Source: Glutamicibacter ardleyensis
GTDB taxonomy: Bacteria; Actinomycetota; Actinomycetes; Actinomycetales; Micrococcaceae
Length of the DNA stretch: 64,000 bases
Assembly: GCF_014644555.1 (NCBI RefSeq)
Contig: NZ_BMKX01000006.1
Span: forward strand, 62,001-126,000
Direction: 5' to 3'
The translations under genes were made by a program, and so were the position numbers. The notes under the pieces are model-generated. The model saw only the letters and a program-made list of their open reading frames with translations. It made no database searches and was not told the DNA's origin. Positions within the stretch are counted from its first letter, which is position 1. Every line of letters begins with the position of its first letter. Of this stretch, positions 17,872 through 26,465 are shown in pieces.

Positions 17872-18723
17872 GTGGTAAATAGCAAAGATAAAGAACCGCG
17901 CACTAAAAAGAAGTCGCGGTCCAAAGACGCTGAGGGGCGGATGTCCCTCAAAGCTCACCTGATTGAGGCTCGCAACCGACTCTTTAAGTCGTTGATCGCC
18001 CTGGTGATAGGCACCGTAGCCGGGTTCTTCCTCTACGACGAGCTCTTGGCGTTGCTCATCGAACCGGTTCGTGCCGCAGGTGGGTCCATTACCTACACCT
18101 CCGTGATGTCACCTTTTGACATCATGCTTAAGGTCGCGATTTTTGTTGGTGTGGTCGCATCGTCCCCGGTGTGGATCTATCAAATCTGGGCGTTCATCAT
18201 CCCGGGACTCAAAAAGAAGGAACGCCGGCTCAGCTACTCCTTCGCCGCGGTAGCCGTACCACTCTTCCTCTTTGGCATAGCTATGGCGTACTTCGTGTTG
18301 CCCTTTGCTTTGCAATTCTTCGTGAGCCTTGCTGCGGCAAACTCCGAAACACTCTTCACCATCGATACCTACCTGCCCTTCATCTTCCGCTTGCTGCTCG
18401 CCTTCGGCCTAGCCATGTTGGTACCAGTACTGATGGTCGGGCTAAACATGGTTGGAGTACTCTCCTCCAAGCTGATTCTCAAAAACTGGCGCATCACGGT
18501 GTTCATCATCGCTCTGGTGGCAGCCATGGCAGCTCCAGGCGGCGATGCAATCACCATGTTCGCCCTAGCCGGACCGCTGTTCCTGACCTTTGCGGCAGCC
18601 ACACTGTTCTGCTACATCAACGATAAAAAACGCGCAAAGAAACAGGCGGAACAAGACGCTGCCAACGAAAACATGGCAGCTGGGTCAGCCTCCTCGATCG
18701 ATACCCCTAGCACCGAGGTCTAG
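17872..18723 (+). CDS. tatC: Twin-arginine translocase subunit TatC
   Basis: A 283-residue membrane protein with six hydrophobic segments that binds twin-arginine signal peptides and recruits TatA. Conserved features are LKAHLIEARNRLFKSL at the N-terminus (signal-peptide contact, with the family Glu), YTSVMSPFDIMLKVA, and SPVWIYQIWAFIIPGLKKKERR. The N-terminus is unusually lysine-rich (EPRTKKKSRSK) and the C-terminus is a charged cytoplasmic tail. The GTG start at 17872 is supported by co-direction with tatA 9 bases upstream, although the ribosome site is weak. Confidence 0.95.
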   Translation: MVNSKDKEPRTKKKSRSKDAEGRMSLKAHLIEARNRLFKSLIALVIGTVAGFFLYDELLALLIEPVRAAGGSITYTSVMSPFDIMLKVAIFVGVVASSPVWIYQIWAFIIPGLKKKERRLSYSFAAVAVPLFLFGIAMAYFVLPFALQFFVSLAAANSETLFTIDTYLPFIFRLLLAFGLAMLVPVLMVGLNMVGVLSSKLILKNWRITVFIIALVAAMAAPGGDAITMFALAGPLFLTFAAATLFCYINDKKRAKKQAEQDAANENMAAGSASSIDTPSTEV

Positions 18724-18783
18724 CGCCCCTCTAAATATGTGTTTCGGAACGGCAACCCCGTTCCAGAAAGTGAACGGCCGATA

Positions 18784-21564
18784 GTGACTTCACCCGCGGA
18801 ACGATACGCGAATTCCAAGGCGCGACAGGTCGAGAACGGCACCTATTTGCCTGACTTCCGCGCCAGCATGTCGTTTACTCTCGACGAGTTCCAGTCCCAA
18901 GCCTGCCATTCAGTGGCGAAGGGCCATAGTGTCCTCGTGGCGGCGCCCACCGGAGCCGGTAAAACCGTAGTAGGCGAATTCGCCATTTACCAAGCAATAC
19001 AGGAGAACCGCAAGGCCTTCTATACGACGCCAATTAAGGCGTTGAGTAATCAGAAGTACTCCGAATTGGTTAAACGCTACGGACCGGAAACAGTGGGTCT
19101 ACTCACCGGCGACACCTCGATCAACAGCGAGGCCCAGGTGGTCGTGATGACCACCGAGGTGCTACGCAATATGCTCTACGCTGACTCGCGAACCCTGGAC
19201 GGCTTGGGCTACGTGATCATGGATGAGGTGCACTATCTGGCCGATAAGTTCCGCGGTGCGGTCTGGGAAGAAGTCATCATCCATCTGCCGTCCAACGTGC
19301 AGACCATATCGCTTTCAGCCACCGTATCGAACGCCGAAGAATTTGGTGGATGGCTAGATACTGTCCGCGGACAAACCGACATTGTCGTCTCTGAGCATCG
19401 CCCTGTGCCACTTTTCCAACATGTCATGGTTGGTCCGCAGCTCGTTGATTTGTTTGCCGAAGACGTAGCTTTTGAGCAGGCCGCCGATGATGACGCGAAA
19501 ATCAGCGTAAATCCGGAACTGCGCAAACTCGTGCGCGGACACCGCCCCACAGGACGCTCACACCGAGGCGGAAGAGGACCACAACGAGGTCGGGCTCAGG
19601 GCCCAGGGCAAAGCCTAAGGGTGAGTCGCCGCGATGTCATTTCGCGGTTGGAAAAAGCCGAACTTCTTCCTGCAATTTTCTTTATCTTTTCGCGTAAGGG
19701 CTGCGATATGGCGGTCCAACAGTGCGCCATGGCAGACTTGCGGCTGACTTCTAACGAAGAAGCTGGCCAGATCGCTGAGGTGCTCGACGAACTGGCCCAT
19801 CGAATCCCCAGTGAAGACCTCGACGTCTTAGAATTCTGGTCGTGGCGTGACGGTTTAGTACGTGGTTTTGCTAGTCACCATGCAGGTCTGTTGCCAATCT
19901 TCAAAGAAATCGTGGAAGATCTATTCGCACGAAATCTGATCAAGGTGGTTTTTGCTACCGAGACGCTCGCCTTGGGTGTTAACATGCCAGCGCGCTCTGT
20001 GGTGCTTGAAAAACTTGTGAAGTTTAACGGCGAATCCCATGTTCAGATCACTTCGGGGGAGTACACCCAACTCACCGGGCGTGCCGGACGGCGAGGAATC
20101 GACGTAGAGGGCCACTCCATTGTGCTGTGGAACCCCGACATTGAGCCAGAGGCGTTAGCCGGACTGGCCTCGCGACGTACCTATCCGCTGAACTCGTCCT
20201 TCCGCCCGACCTACAACATGTCTACCAACCTGCTCGCTCAGTTTGGACGTGAGCAAACACGGCAGATTCTTGAATCGTCCTTTGCGCAGTACCAAGCGGA
20301 CCGCTCGGTAGTTGGCATGGCGCGCCAGGTTCGTTCGCGCGAAGAATCGCTGGCTGGATACGAAAAATCCATGGAATGCCACCTGGGGGACTTCCGCGAA
20401 TACCTTCAACTACAGCGCAACATTTCCGAAGCGGAAAAGCGGTCGGCCAAAGATCGCAAGACGCTGCGTCGCTCGGCGGCTGAAACTTCGTTGCAGTCGG
20501 TAATTCGCGGAGATGTCATCGACCTGCCAGGCGCGCGACGCTTTGGACGCGGCGTGATCGTTGCATTGGACGAGTCACTCTACAATCCCCGGCAGACCGT
20601 GCTCACCGAAGAAGGCCAGTTGCGCCGAATCTCGGTGGAAGACCTGAACGGACCGCTGGAAATCGTTTCCCGCATCCGCATCCCGAAGGGGTTCACCGGT
20701 AACAGCCCTAAGGAGCGCCGTGCGCTGGCAGCCTCTTTACGTTCTGCGATTGAGGAGCAGCGTCCACCACGACAGGATGCGCCAAGCTTCAATTTTGAGG
20801 GGGCAGACTCCTTCGAACGGGAAATTGCTGCGCTACGTGAGGCGATGAAAGAGCACCCTTGCCATGCCTGTTCTGACCGTGACGCACATATGCGTTGGGC
20901 CGATAGGTATTGGAAGCTGAAGAAGGATACGGATAAGTCCCGTCGGGCCATTCGTGGACGCACCAATACCATCGCCACAGAATTCGATAAAGTTTGTAAG
21001 GTGCTCGAGTTATTTGAGTACCTAGTGCCGAGCAATGATGGTGAAGATTACGACATTACCGACTCCGGCCGTCGCCTGCGCCGGATCTATGGTGAACGTG
21101 ATCTGCTCACCAGCCAGGTGCTAGAAACCGGTAAACTTAACGGTCTTAATCCCGAAGAACTCTGTGCAGTGGTCGCCGCGTTGGTCTATCAGGGCCGGCG
21201 TGACTATGACCGTCCAGATCCCAAGATGCCGACGGTACGTGTTGGCGATATTTGGACTCAGACAATTAATATCTGGGGCAAACTCTCGGACGCCGAAGAA
21301 GCTATGTCGCTGAACCAAACCGCGCCGCCGGAAGCTGGCCTGATCTGGCCCATGTATAAGTGGTCCCGTGGGTCCTCGCTGAACAGCTCGCTACGCGGTT
21401 CAGATATGGCCCCTGGCGATTTTGTGCGCTGGGCTAAGCAGGTCATTGACACCTTAGATCAATTTGGCAAGAACACGGACCTCCCGGTCCAGCTGGTGAA
21501 GTCCGCTCGTCAAGCAGTGGACCTCGTCAAACGTGGCGTCGTCGCCTACTCCAACGTCCTCTGA
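18784..21564 (+). CDS. helY: Ski2/Mtr4-like DEAD-box RNA helicase (HelY)
   Basis: A superfamily-2 ATPase of 926 residues if the GTG at 18784 (MTSPAERYANSK) is the start; an earlier in-frame GTG at 18739 would add 15 residues but has no visible ribosome site. Motifs: Walker A APTGAGKT at about residues 54-61, DEVH box near 147, SATVSN, and the C-terminal helicase motif QLTGRAGRRG. After the RecA domains a Ski2-type helical C-terminal domain follows, including a CHAC segment near residue 710. A glycine/arginine-rich insert near residue 260-280 (SHRGGRGPQRGRAQG) is notable. The role in actinobacteria is thought to be RNA processing or turnover. It sits between tatC and an amidohydrolase. Confidence 0.9.
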   Translation: MTSPAERYANSKARQVENGTYLPDFRASMSFTLDEFQSQACHSVAKGHSVLVAAPTGAGKTVVGEFAIYQAIQENRKAFYTTPIKALSNQKYSELVKRYGPETVGLLTGDTSINSEAQVVVMTTEVLRNMLYADSRTLDGLGYVIMDEVHYLADKFRGAVWEEVIIHLPSNVQTISLSATVSNAEEFGGWLDTVRGQTDIVVSEHRPVPLFQHVMVGPQLVDLFAEDVAFEQAADDDAKISVNPELRKLVRGHRPTGRSHRGGRGPQRGRAQGPGQSLRVSRRDVISRLEKAELLPAIFFIFSRKGCDMAVQQCAMADLRLTSNEEAGQIAEVLDELAHRIPSEDLDVLEFWSWRDGLVRGFASHHAGLLPIFKEIVEDLFARNLIKVVFATETLALGVNMPARSVVLEKLVKFNGESHVQITSGEYTQLTGRAGRRGIDVEGHSIVLWNPDIEPEALAGLASRRTYPLNSSFRPTYNMSTNLLAQFGREQTRQILESSFAQYQADRSVVGMARQVRSREESLAGYEKSMECHLGDFREYLQLQRNISEAEKRSAKDRKTLRRSAAETSLQSVIRGDVIDLPGARRFGRGVIVALDESLYNPRQTVLTEEGQLRRISVEDLNGPLEIVSRIRIPKGFTGNSPKERRALAASLRSAIEEQRPPRQDAPSFNFEGADSFEREIAALREAMKEHPCHACSDRDAHMRWADRYWKLKKDTDKSRRAIRGRTNTIATEFDKVCKVLELFEYLVPSNDGEDYDITDSGRRLRRIYGERDLLTSQVLETGKLNGLNPEELCAVVAALVYQGRRDYDRPDPKMPTVRVGDIWTQTINIWGKLSDAEEAMSLNQTAPPEAGLIWPMYKWSRGSSLNSSLRGSDMAPGDFVRWAKQVIDTLDQFGKNTDLPVQLVKSARQAVDLVKRGVVAYSNVL

Positions 21565-21600
21565 TCAACCGCAATGTTCAGAGAGTAAAGGAAATAACTC

Positions 21601-23211
21601 GTGGCAACTACCTTGTACCGCAATGGAACTATCTATTCGGCCGCTGACCCCTTCGCAACGGCGCTACTCATTGATTCGGACACCGTCGCGTGGCTTGGCG
21701 GTGAAGAAGCTGCCGAGCGGTATGTAGAGAAGGCAGACGAAGTCATTGACCTTGCCGGTGCGCTGATCACCCCAGCATTCGTTGAATCTCACACGCACCT
21801 AGCCGCCTTGGGCCGAAACCTTGGGGGAGCGGACCTGGGGGCAGCCTCCTCTGGCAGTCAATTGCTTGAACTGCTCTCGGCCCGAGCCAAAGGTGCCGAG
21901 TCGGTAATCATCGCCCAGGGCTGGGATGAAACCAGCTGGGTGGATTCGAGCCTGCCGAGCGAAACCGATTTGAGTTCCGCTGCCGGCGGCCGACCGTATT
22001 ACCTTGCACGCCGTGATGTACACAGTGCCCTGGTTAACCGTGAACTATTAGACCGCTTAGGTTTGGGCTCAATTGCCTCCGGCGTGGTGCGCGGTGCCGA
22101 ACATGATCAGGTGCGCCAAGCACTGCTGGCCGAAGGCCCTGGGGTTGAAGAATTCCAGCGCGTGGCTTTAGAACACTACGCAGCCCGCGGTTTTGCGACG
22201 GTCGTGGAAATGGCAGCACCACACCTTGAGGGACGCGAAGCGTTGGACCAGCTGTTAGCCGCTGATCAAGCGGACCTTCCTCAGGTATATGCCTACTGGG
22301 GTGAGCTAGTGCAGGAAGAGACCGCCGCTGAGCAACTAATTCGTTCCTTCCCACAGGGCCGGGTCCTTGGCTTGGGTGGAGATCTATGTGTTGACGGTTC
22401 GATCGGGTCTCGGACGGCACTGCTACGCGAAGATTATGCCGATGATGCCGGCAACCGCGGACTGGCTTACTTGAGCATCGAAGAAATCACCGCTCATTTG
22501 GTCGCCTGCTCGAGCAAGGGAATCCAAGCAGCCTTCCATGTCATTGGTGATGCAGCATTGGACTTGTTGCTTGAGGGATTTGATGCGGCAGCCGAACAGG
22601 TTGGCGTCGCTAAGCTGCAAGCTGCCCGTCACCGTTTAGAACATGCCGAGATGGTTGACGAGGCGACGCGTGCGCGCTTGCTCAGCTATTCGATTACCGT
22701 TTCCATGCAACCTGGCTTTGATGCACTCTGGGGCGGGCCTGAAGGCATGTACGAGCAACGCCTGGGTGAACGCGCGGCAACGATGAACAATCTCTCCGCG
22801 ATGCTCTCCAGCGGCGTTCCACTGGTTCTCGGATCAGACGCTCCGGTGACCGAAGTCAACGGTTGGGCCGTGGTGCGCGCCGCCATGAGCATGAGCAACG
22901 AATCCGGTCGAATTTCGGCTCGAGCTGGGTTTATGGGTCAAACCCGTTCGACCTACCGCGCAATGGGGGAGATGAATCCCTTCGCTGGACAGTTGTTAAT
23001 TGGTGCTCCGGCAACATTTGCGATCTGGAGTGCCTCCGAACTGGCCATTCAAACTCCCGATGAGCGGATTAGTTCGTGGAGTACAGATGCGCGAGCCGGA
23101 ACTCCGATGTTGCCGGTGGTTGATCAGGAGATCCCTACCTGCTTGCGTACCGTACGCGCCGGTGTTTTGCTGTTCGATCAGCTGGATCAACTAAATGAGC
23201 CGACAGCGTAA
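21601..23211 (+). CDS. Amidohydrolase family protein (YtcJ-like)
   Basis: A 536-residue metal-dependent hydrolase of the amidohydrolase superfamily, YtcJ branch. Metal-binding signatures: SHTHLAALG near residue 62, FHVIGDAALDL, RHRLEHAEM and LGSDAPVTEVNGW (metal Asp). The family hydrolyses amide or related bonds; the physiological substrates of YtcJ proteins are mostly unknown. GTG start with TAAAGGAAA upstream. It follows helY by 36 bases on the same strand. No signal peptide, so cytosolic. Confidence 0.9.
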   Translation: MATTLYRNGTIYSAADPFATALLIDSDTVAWLGGEEAAERYVEKADEVIDLAGALITPAFVESHTHLAALGRNLGGADLGAASSGSQLLELLSARAKGAESVIIAQGWDETSWVDSSLPSETDLSSAAGGRPYYLARRDVHSALVNRELLDRLGLGSIASGVVRGAEHDQVRQALLAEGPGVEEFQRVALEHYAARGFATVVEMAAPHLEGREALDQLLAADQADLPQVYAYWGELVQEETAAEQLIRSFPQGRVLGLGGDLCVDGSIGSRTALLREDYADDAGNRGLAYLSIEEITAHLVACSSKGIQAAFHVIGDAALDLLLEGFDAAAEQVGVAKLQAARHRLEHAEMVDEATRARLLSYSITVSMQPGFDALWGGPEGMYEQRLGERAATMNNLSAMLSSGVPLVLGSDAPVTEVNGWAVVRAAMSMSNESGRISARAGFMGQTRSTYRAMGEMNPFAGQLLIGAPATFAIWSASELAIQTPDERISSWSTDARAGTPMLPVVDQEIPTCLRTVRAGVLLFDQLDQLNEPTA

Positions 23212-23326
23212 TCGTCCTTCTTAGAAGTTCCTCAGTATCACGAATCTAGCCTTTGACGTGTAAATATTTGATGAAGATTGTAGTCATCTTATGGTTGACA
23301 ATCGGGGTGGGTAAACGGTTAGGCTG

Positions 23327-23457
23327 GGGGATAGCGCCTCATCGTGATGCAGTAGCATTGCGTTCGAAACGACGCAGCACGATAGCGATCCCCGGTGACA
23401 TTAGATAACATTTCGCGTTCTTCAAAGATGTGAGATTGGGCCGAAGTCACCGGGGAT
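23327..23457 (+). ncRNA. Candidate structured RNA in the 362-base gap before ppm1
   Basis: A compact secondary structure is visible by eye. The outer stem GGGGAT/ATCCCC (23327-23332 with 23388-23393) encloses stem ATCGTG/CACGAT (23341-23346 with 23378-23383). This closes a three-way junction of two abutting hairpins: ATGC-AGTA-GCAT (23347-23358) and TGCGT...ACGCA (23359-23376, inner CG-AAA-CG). The 3' strand ATCCCCGGTGAC (23388-23399) can instead pair with GTCACCGGGGAT (23446-23457), giving a mutually exclusive 12-bp stem. A TTGACA (23295-23300) 19 bases before TAGGCT (23320-23325) could drive it. No known riboswitch class was recognised. The rest of the gap (23212-23290, 23460-23573) shows nothing else except the promoter below. 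Confidence 0.45.
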
Positions 23458-23472
23458 TGCTGTGTCTGATAG

Positions 23473-23500
23473 TGTCGCCCGATTCAGGGGTGTCTATAAT
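23473..23500 (+). promoter_or_regulatory. Likely ppm1 promoter
   Basis: A perfect TATAAT (23495-23500) lies 74 bases before the ppm1 start, with a weak -35 candidate TGTCGC (23473-23478) at 16-base spacing. It would give a leader of about 65 bases containing a short GC hairpin (CGCCCGGTTCGCCGGGTGG, from 23521). Confidence 0.5.
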
Positions 23501-23573
23501 TTAAGCTTGGCTTGACTCTCCGCCCGGTTCGCCGGGTGGAACTTCTGTTGTATATCTAGAAAGGTGCCGCCGC

Positions 23574-24302
23574 GTGCGCGTCATTACGATCATTCCGACC
23601 TATAACGAATTGGAGTCGCTCCCGCTGACAGTGGGGCGTCTTCGCCAGGCCGTTCCGGATTCGGATGTTCTGATCGTGGACGATAACTCCCCGGACGGCA
23701 CCGGTGAGCTTGCCGACAAGTTCGCAGCCGAGGACTCATCGATCCACGTTCTACACCGCACCGGCAAGGACGGGCTTGGAGCCGCGTACATTGCTGGTTT
23801 CCGCTGGGCGCTCGAGCGCGACTATGACGTCCTCGTAGAAATGGACGCCGACGGTTCACACATGCCAGAACAACTGCCACGCTTGCTAGAAGCCAGCGCA
23901 GCAGGCGCTGACCTAGTCATTGGTTCACGTTGGGTCAAGGGCGGCGAAGTCGTCAACTGGCCGCTACATCGTAAGCTGATTTCCCGAGGTGGCAGCTTCT
24001 ACGCTCGCACCATGCTCGGTTTGGGATTACGCGATATCACCGCAGGCTACCGCGCCTTCAAGCGTTCTACTCTCGAAGCCATCGATTTTGATGCCGTAGA
24101 GTCACGCGGTTACGGTTTCCAGGTCGATATGACCTTCCGTGTAGCGATGCTACGTAAGAAGATCGTAGAAGTTCCGGTGACCTTCGTGGAGCGCGAACTC
24201 GGTGATTCAAAGATGAGTGGAAACATTGTCTTTGAAGCAATGTGGAATGTGACCCGTTGGGGCATGAGTGCTCGCTGGAAGAAGCTGACCTCAAAGAAGT
24301 GA
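23574..24302 (+). CDS. ppm1: Polyprenol monophosphomannose synthase (Ppm1/DPM1-like)
   Basis: A 242-residue GT2 glycosyltransferase that moves mannose from GDP-mannose to polyprenyl phosphate, supplying the lipid-linked donor for lipoglycans and protein mannosylation. Visible: the GT-A start IIPTYNELESL, DDNSPDGTGE with Asp36/Asp37, EMDADGSHMPEQLPRL with the metal-binding DAD at 91-93, and the C-terminal RELGDSKMSGNIV. There is no membrane domain and no fused acyltransferase, so it matches the stand-alone catalytic form. GTG start with AAAGGTG nine bases upstream. It has its own upstream promoter and a strong downstream terminator, so it is likely a single-gene unit. Confidence 0.93.
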   Translation: MRVITIIPTYNELESLPLTVGRLRQAVPDSDVLIVDDNSPDGTGELADKFAAEDSSIHVLHRTGKDGLGAAYIAGFRWALERDYDVLVEMDADGSHMPEQLPRLLEASAAGADLVIGSRWVKGGEVVNWPLHRKLISRGGSFYARTMLGLGLRDITAGYRAFKRSTLEAIDFDAVESRGYGFQVDMTFRVAMLRKKIVEVPVTFVERELGDSKMSGNIVFEAMWNVTRWGMSARWKKLTSKK

Positions 24303-24319
24303 CCTCACCGAGGCAAAAC

Positions 24320-24369
24320 AAAAGAGTGGTGGTTTCCAACCCTAGGGTTGGAAACCACCACTCTTTTTT
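24320..24369. terminator. Strong bidirectional terminator between ppm1 and rbpA
   Basis: A perfect palindrome of about 46 bases (23-bp arms, centre CCTAGG) spans 24321-24366, with T and A runs on the two sides. It serves the convergent ends of ppm1 and rbpA. Confidence 0.95.
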
Positions 24370-24382
24370 AAAGCTTAGAAAC

Positions 24383-24730
24383 CTAGACGGCCTCGCCGCG
24401 CGCAGTGCGCAGCTGGGTCAGACGGTCACCTAAGATTTTCTCAAGTTCTTCTACGCTACGACGTTCCAGCAGCATGTCCCAGTGGGTACGTACTGGCTTC
24501 TCGTTTGTTGCTTCAGGGGCCTTAGCTTCGCCGTGGACGAGCTTCGCCTCCTTGCCGTTCTTGGTGAGCCAAGTAGCAGGGATTTCGGCTTCGGCTGCAA
24601 AGACGATGAATATACGTTCACCCTCTTCGGTACGGTACTCCACACGCTGACGGGCAGCCGGCTCCACACCTGCCTCAGATTCCATGCTCTGTGCACCCAG
24701 GCGCATGCCTCGTAGGCTGCGATCGCTCAT
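24383..24730 (-). CDS. rbpA: RNA polymerase-binding protein RbpA
   Basis: A 115-residue actinobacterial transcription factor that binds RNA polymerase and the principal sigma factor and stabilises the open complex. Visible are the N-terminal LRGMRLGAQSMESE, the core domain EYRTEEGERIFIVFAAEAEIPATW, and the sigma-interaction domain RTHWDMLLERRS with EELEKILGDRL. In zinc-binding homologues cysteines occur in the core; none is visible here. GGAGGGAAAAC lies just before the ATG. It is transcribed alone, away from the SPFH operon. Confidence 0.96.
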   Translation of the reverse strand: MSDRSLRGMRLGAQSMESEAGVEPAARQRVEYRTEEGERIFIVFAAEAEIPATWLTKNGKEAKLVHGEAKAPEATNEKPVRTHWDMLLERRSVEELEKILGDRLTQLRTARGEAV

Positions 24731-24829
24731 GTTTTCCCTCCGCGATGTTAAAAAGAATTCGCTACAAACGTATCAACGATTGATGGCACAAGATAATTCC
24801 CAAGGAATAATTTGGACACCAAAACATCC

Positions 24830-24835
24830 ATTATA
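24830..24835 (-). promoter_or_regulatory. Possible rbpA promoter (-10 TATAAT)
   Basis: On the minus strand TATAAT occurs 99 bases before the rbpA ATG, with TGACGT at about 17 bases upstream as a partial -35. The region between SPFH and rbpA (24731-24906) shows no gene. Confidence 0.4.
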
Positions 24836-24906
24836 CGCGTCAATGGCGGGGTACGTCATGCGCACCTCGCCATCGAGCTGATGTGTTTCACCCTAAAGAG
24901 TGGAAA

Positions 24907-25836
24907 TTAGATTCCCGAACCACTTTGTGGTGGCTGAACCGAACCGGTAGCTGGGTTTTCGGTGTTGCTAAAAGCACTACCGATTCCCTTAAGCGCTTCG
25001 GTCAGTTCACTTGGAATGACCCATAGGGTGTTGCTTGTACCCTCGGCCAGCTTAGGCAAGGTCTGCAGGTACTGGTAAGCAAGCAATTCAGAATCCGGCT
25101 TACCGGCGTGAATTGCATCAAAGACCTTCTGGATCGCTTGAGCTTCACCATCAGCGCGCAAGATCGATGCCTGAGCATCACCTTCGGCCTTCAAGATGGA
25201 GGACTGGCGTGCGCCTTCTGCGGTCAGGATCGAGGACTGCTTAACGCCTTCTGCGGTCAAGATCGCCGCACGGCGATCTCGGTCGGCACGCATTTGCTTC
25301 TCCATTGAATCCTGAATCGAGACCGGAGGATCGATAGCCTTGAGCTCGACGCGTGAAACACGAATGCCCCACTTGCCGGTAGCCTCGTCCAATACTCCGC
25401 GAAGCTGACCGTTGATCTGGTCGCGACTGGTCAGAGCCTGTTCCAAGTTCAAACCACCGACGACGTTACGAAGCGTAGTGGTGGTCAGCTGCTCGACTGC
25501 CTGAATGTAGTTAGCGATTTCGTAGGTCGCTGCGCGTGCTTCGGTGATCTGGAAGTAAATCACGGTATCGATCGAAACCACGAGGTTATCTTCGGTAATC
25601 ACCGGCTGTGGCGGGAAAGAAACAACCTGCTCACGAAGATCGAGAAGTGGCAAAAGTCGATCCACAAATGGGATGAGGATCGTAAGCCCTGGGTTTAGGG
25701 TCTTATTGTACTTGCCGAGGCGCTCCACAATGCCGGCTCGTGCTTGTGGCACGATTCGAACACTGCGCAACAGTACGACGATCACGAAGATCGCCAGGAC
25801 GACAAGTACGATGGTCAGGCCAAAGCCGTTTTCCAT
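24907..25836 (-). CDS. SPFH domain (stomatin/prohibitin-like) membrane protein
   Basis: A 309-residue protein with an N-terminal membrane anchor (LTIVLVVLAIFVIVVLL, residues 7-23), a full SPFH domain (about 26-190; GIVERLGKYNKTLNPGL, VVSIDTVIYFQITEA, GGLNLEQALTSRDQING) and a C-terminal helical region with four 11-residue repeats (190-233). A Gly/Ser/Pro-rich tail follows. Family members oligomerise at the membrane and scaffold other membrane proteins or proteases; the partner is usually an NfeD protein, and one is encoded directly upstream. GAAAGAGAG precedes the ATG. Confidence 0.93.
   Translation of the reverse strand: MENGFGLTIVLVVLAIFVIVVLLRSVRIVPQARAGIVERLGKYNKTLNPGLTILIPFVDRLLPLLDLREQVVSFPPQPVITEDNLVVSIDTVIYFQITEARAATYEIANYIQAVEQLTTTTLRNVVGGLNLEQALTSRDQINGQLRGVLDEATGKWGIRVSRVELKAIDPPVSIQDSMEKQMRADRDRRAAILTAEGVKQSSILTAEGARQSSILKAEGDAQASILRADGEAQAIQKVFDAIHAGKPDSELLAYQYLQTLPKLAEGTSNTLWVIPSELTEALKGIGSAFSNTENPATGSVQPPQSGSGI
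25138..25269 (-). repeat. Four tandem 33-base coding repeats in the SPFH gene
   Basis: The repeats encode four 11-residue units of the pattern xSILxAEGxxQ (residues 190-233). They extend the helix that usually carries fewer such units in stomatin-like proteins. The DNA copies are similar enough that slippage could change copy number. Confidence 0.85.
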
Positions 25837-25888
25837 GGTGTGTACTCTCTTTCCATGTGCGTAGTAATGAGGTAAAAAGTCTTTGAAA

Positions 25889-26362
25889 CTACTTGGACTC
25901 TGTAGGCGGCGCTGGATTCAAATATGCGGTAGCCCCTTGAATGCGGCTAACCACCGCGTAGGAACCTGGCAACATCGTCGCAGCATTAGCTTCAGCACGG
26001 GCGGTCCAGATTTCACCGGCGATCTTGGCGGAACCAGACAGGCGTGAGGTGGGCTCCAGAATCAGCGCGTCTTGGCCGATAAGCCGTTCAATATTCGTCC
26101 TAAATCCTTCGGGCGATTTTTTTAGATGTTTAATGGCGATAGGCCGGACTAAGAAAATCATCAGAAGCGACAGCAGGCAAAAAATAACTACCTGTAGCCA
26201 AACGGGGCCGTCAAGTAATGCGACGGCGACTCCGCCTAGCGAACCAACACCGAGCATGATGAAGTACAGATCTAACGAAATCATCTCAATGATGGCCAAC
26301 AGCAGAAATAGCGCGAGCCAAATGACCCACGCGTTGCTGACAATCCATTCTGCCGTTGTCAT
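25889..26362 (-). CDS. NfeD family membrane protein
   Basis: A 157-residue NfeD1b-type protein with three or four hydrophobic segments in the first 80 residues (AWVIWLALFLLLAIIEM, then FIMLGVGSLGGVAVALL, then WLQVVIFCLLSLLMIFLV) and a C-terminal OB-fold domain (LIGQDALILEPTSRLSGSAK...GEIWTAR). It pairs with SPFH proteins at the membrane. The open frame begins at 26371, but the ATG at 26362, with AGAGG eight bases upstream, is preferred. It precedes the SPFH gene by 52 bases in the same direction. Confidence 0.88.
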   Translation of the reverse strand: MTTAEWIVSNAWVIWLALFLLLAIIEMISLDLYFIMLGVGSLGGVAVALLDGPVWLQVVIFCLLSLLMIFLVRPIAIKHLKKSPEGFRTNIERLIGQDALILEPTSRLSGSAKIAGEIWTARAEANAATMLPGSYAVVSRIQGATAYLNPAPPTESK

Positions 26363-26465
26363 GGCATCCACCTCTGTTCAAATGAGCAAGGGCCAATTGC
26401 GAGTGGCCTTTTCTCTATTCTGCCGTAAGGCGTGAATAAAAGCGGTAGTCATTTTGGGGTATTTT

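Noticed and set aside
23359-23377. TTCGAAAC in the ppm1 leader looks like a tRNA T-loop
   Set aside because: No 7-bp acceptor stem, anticodon arm or D-arm can be drawn around it, so it is not a tRNA.
23301-23460. ydaO-type (c-di-AMP) or hammerhead-like element before ppm1
   Set aside because: Scattered GGGG/CCCC and CGAAAC words recall these classes, but the conserved cores and their order are absent.
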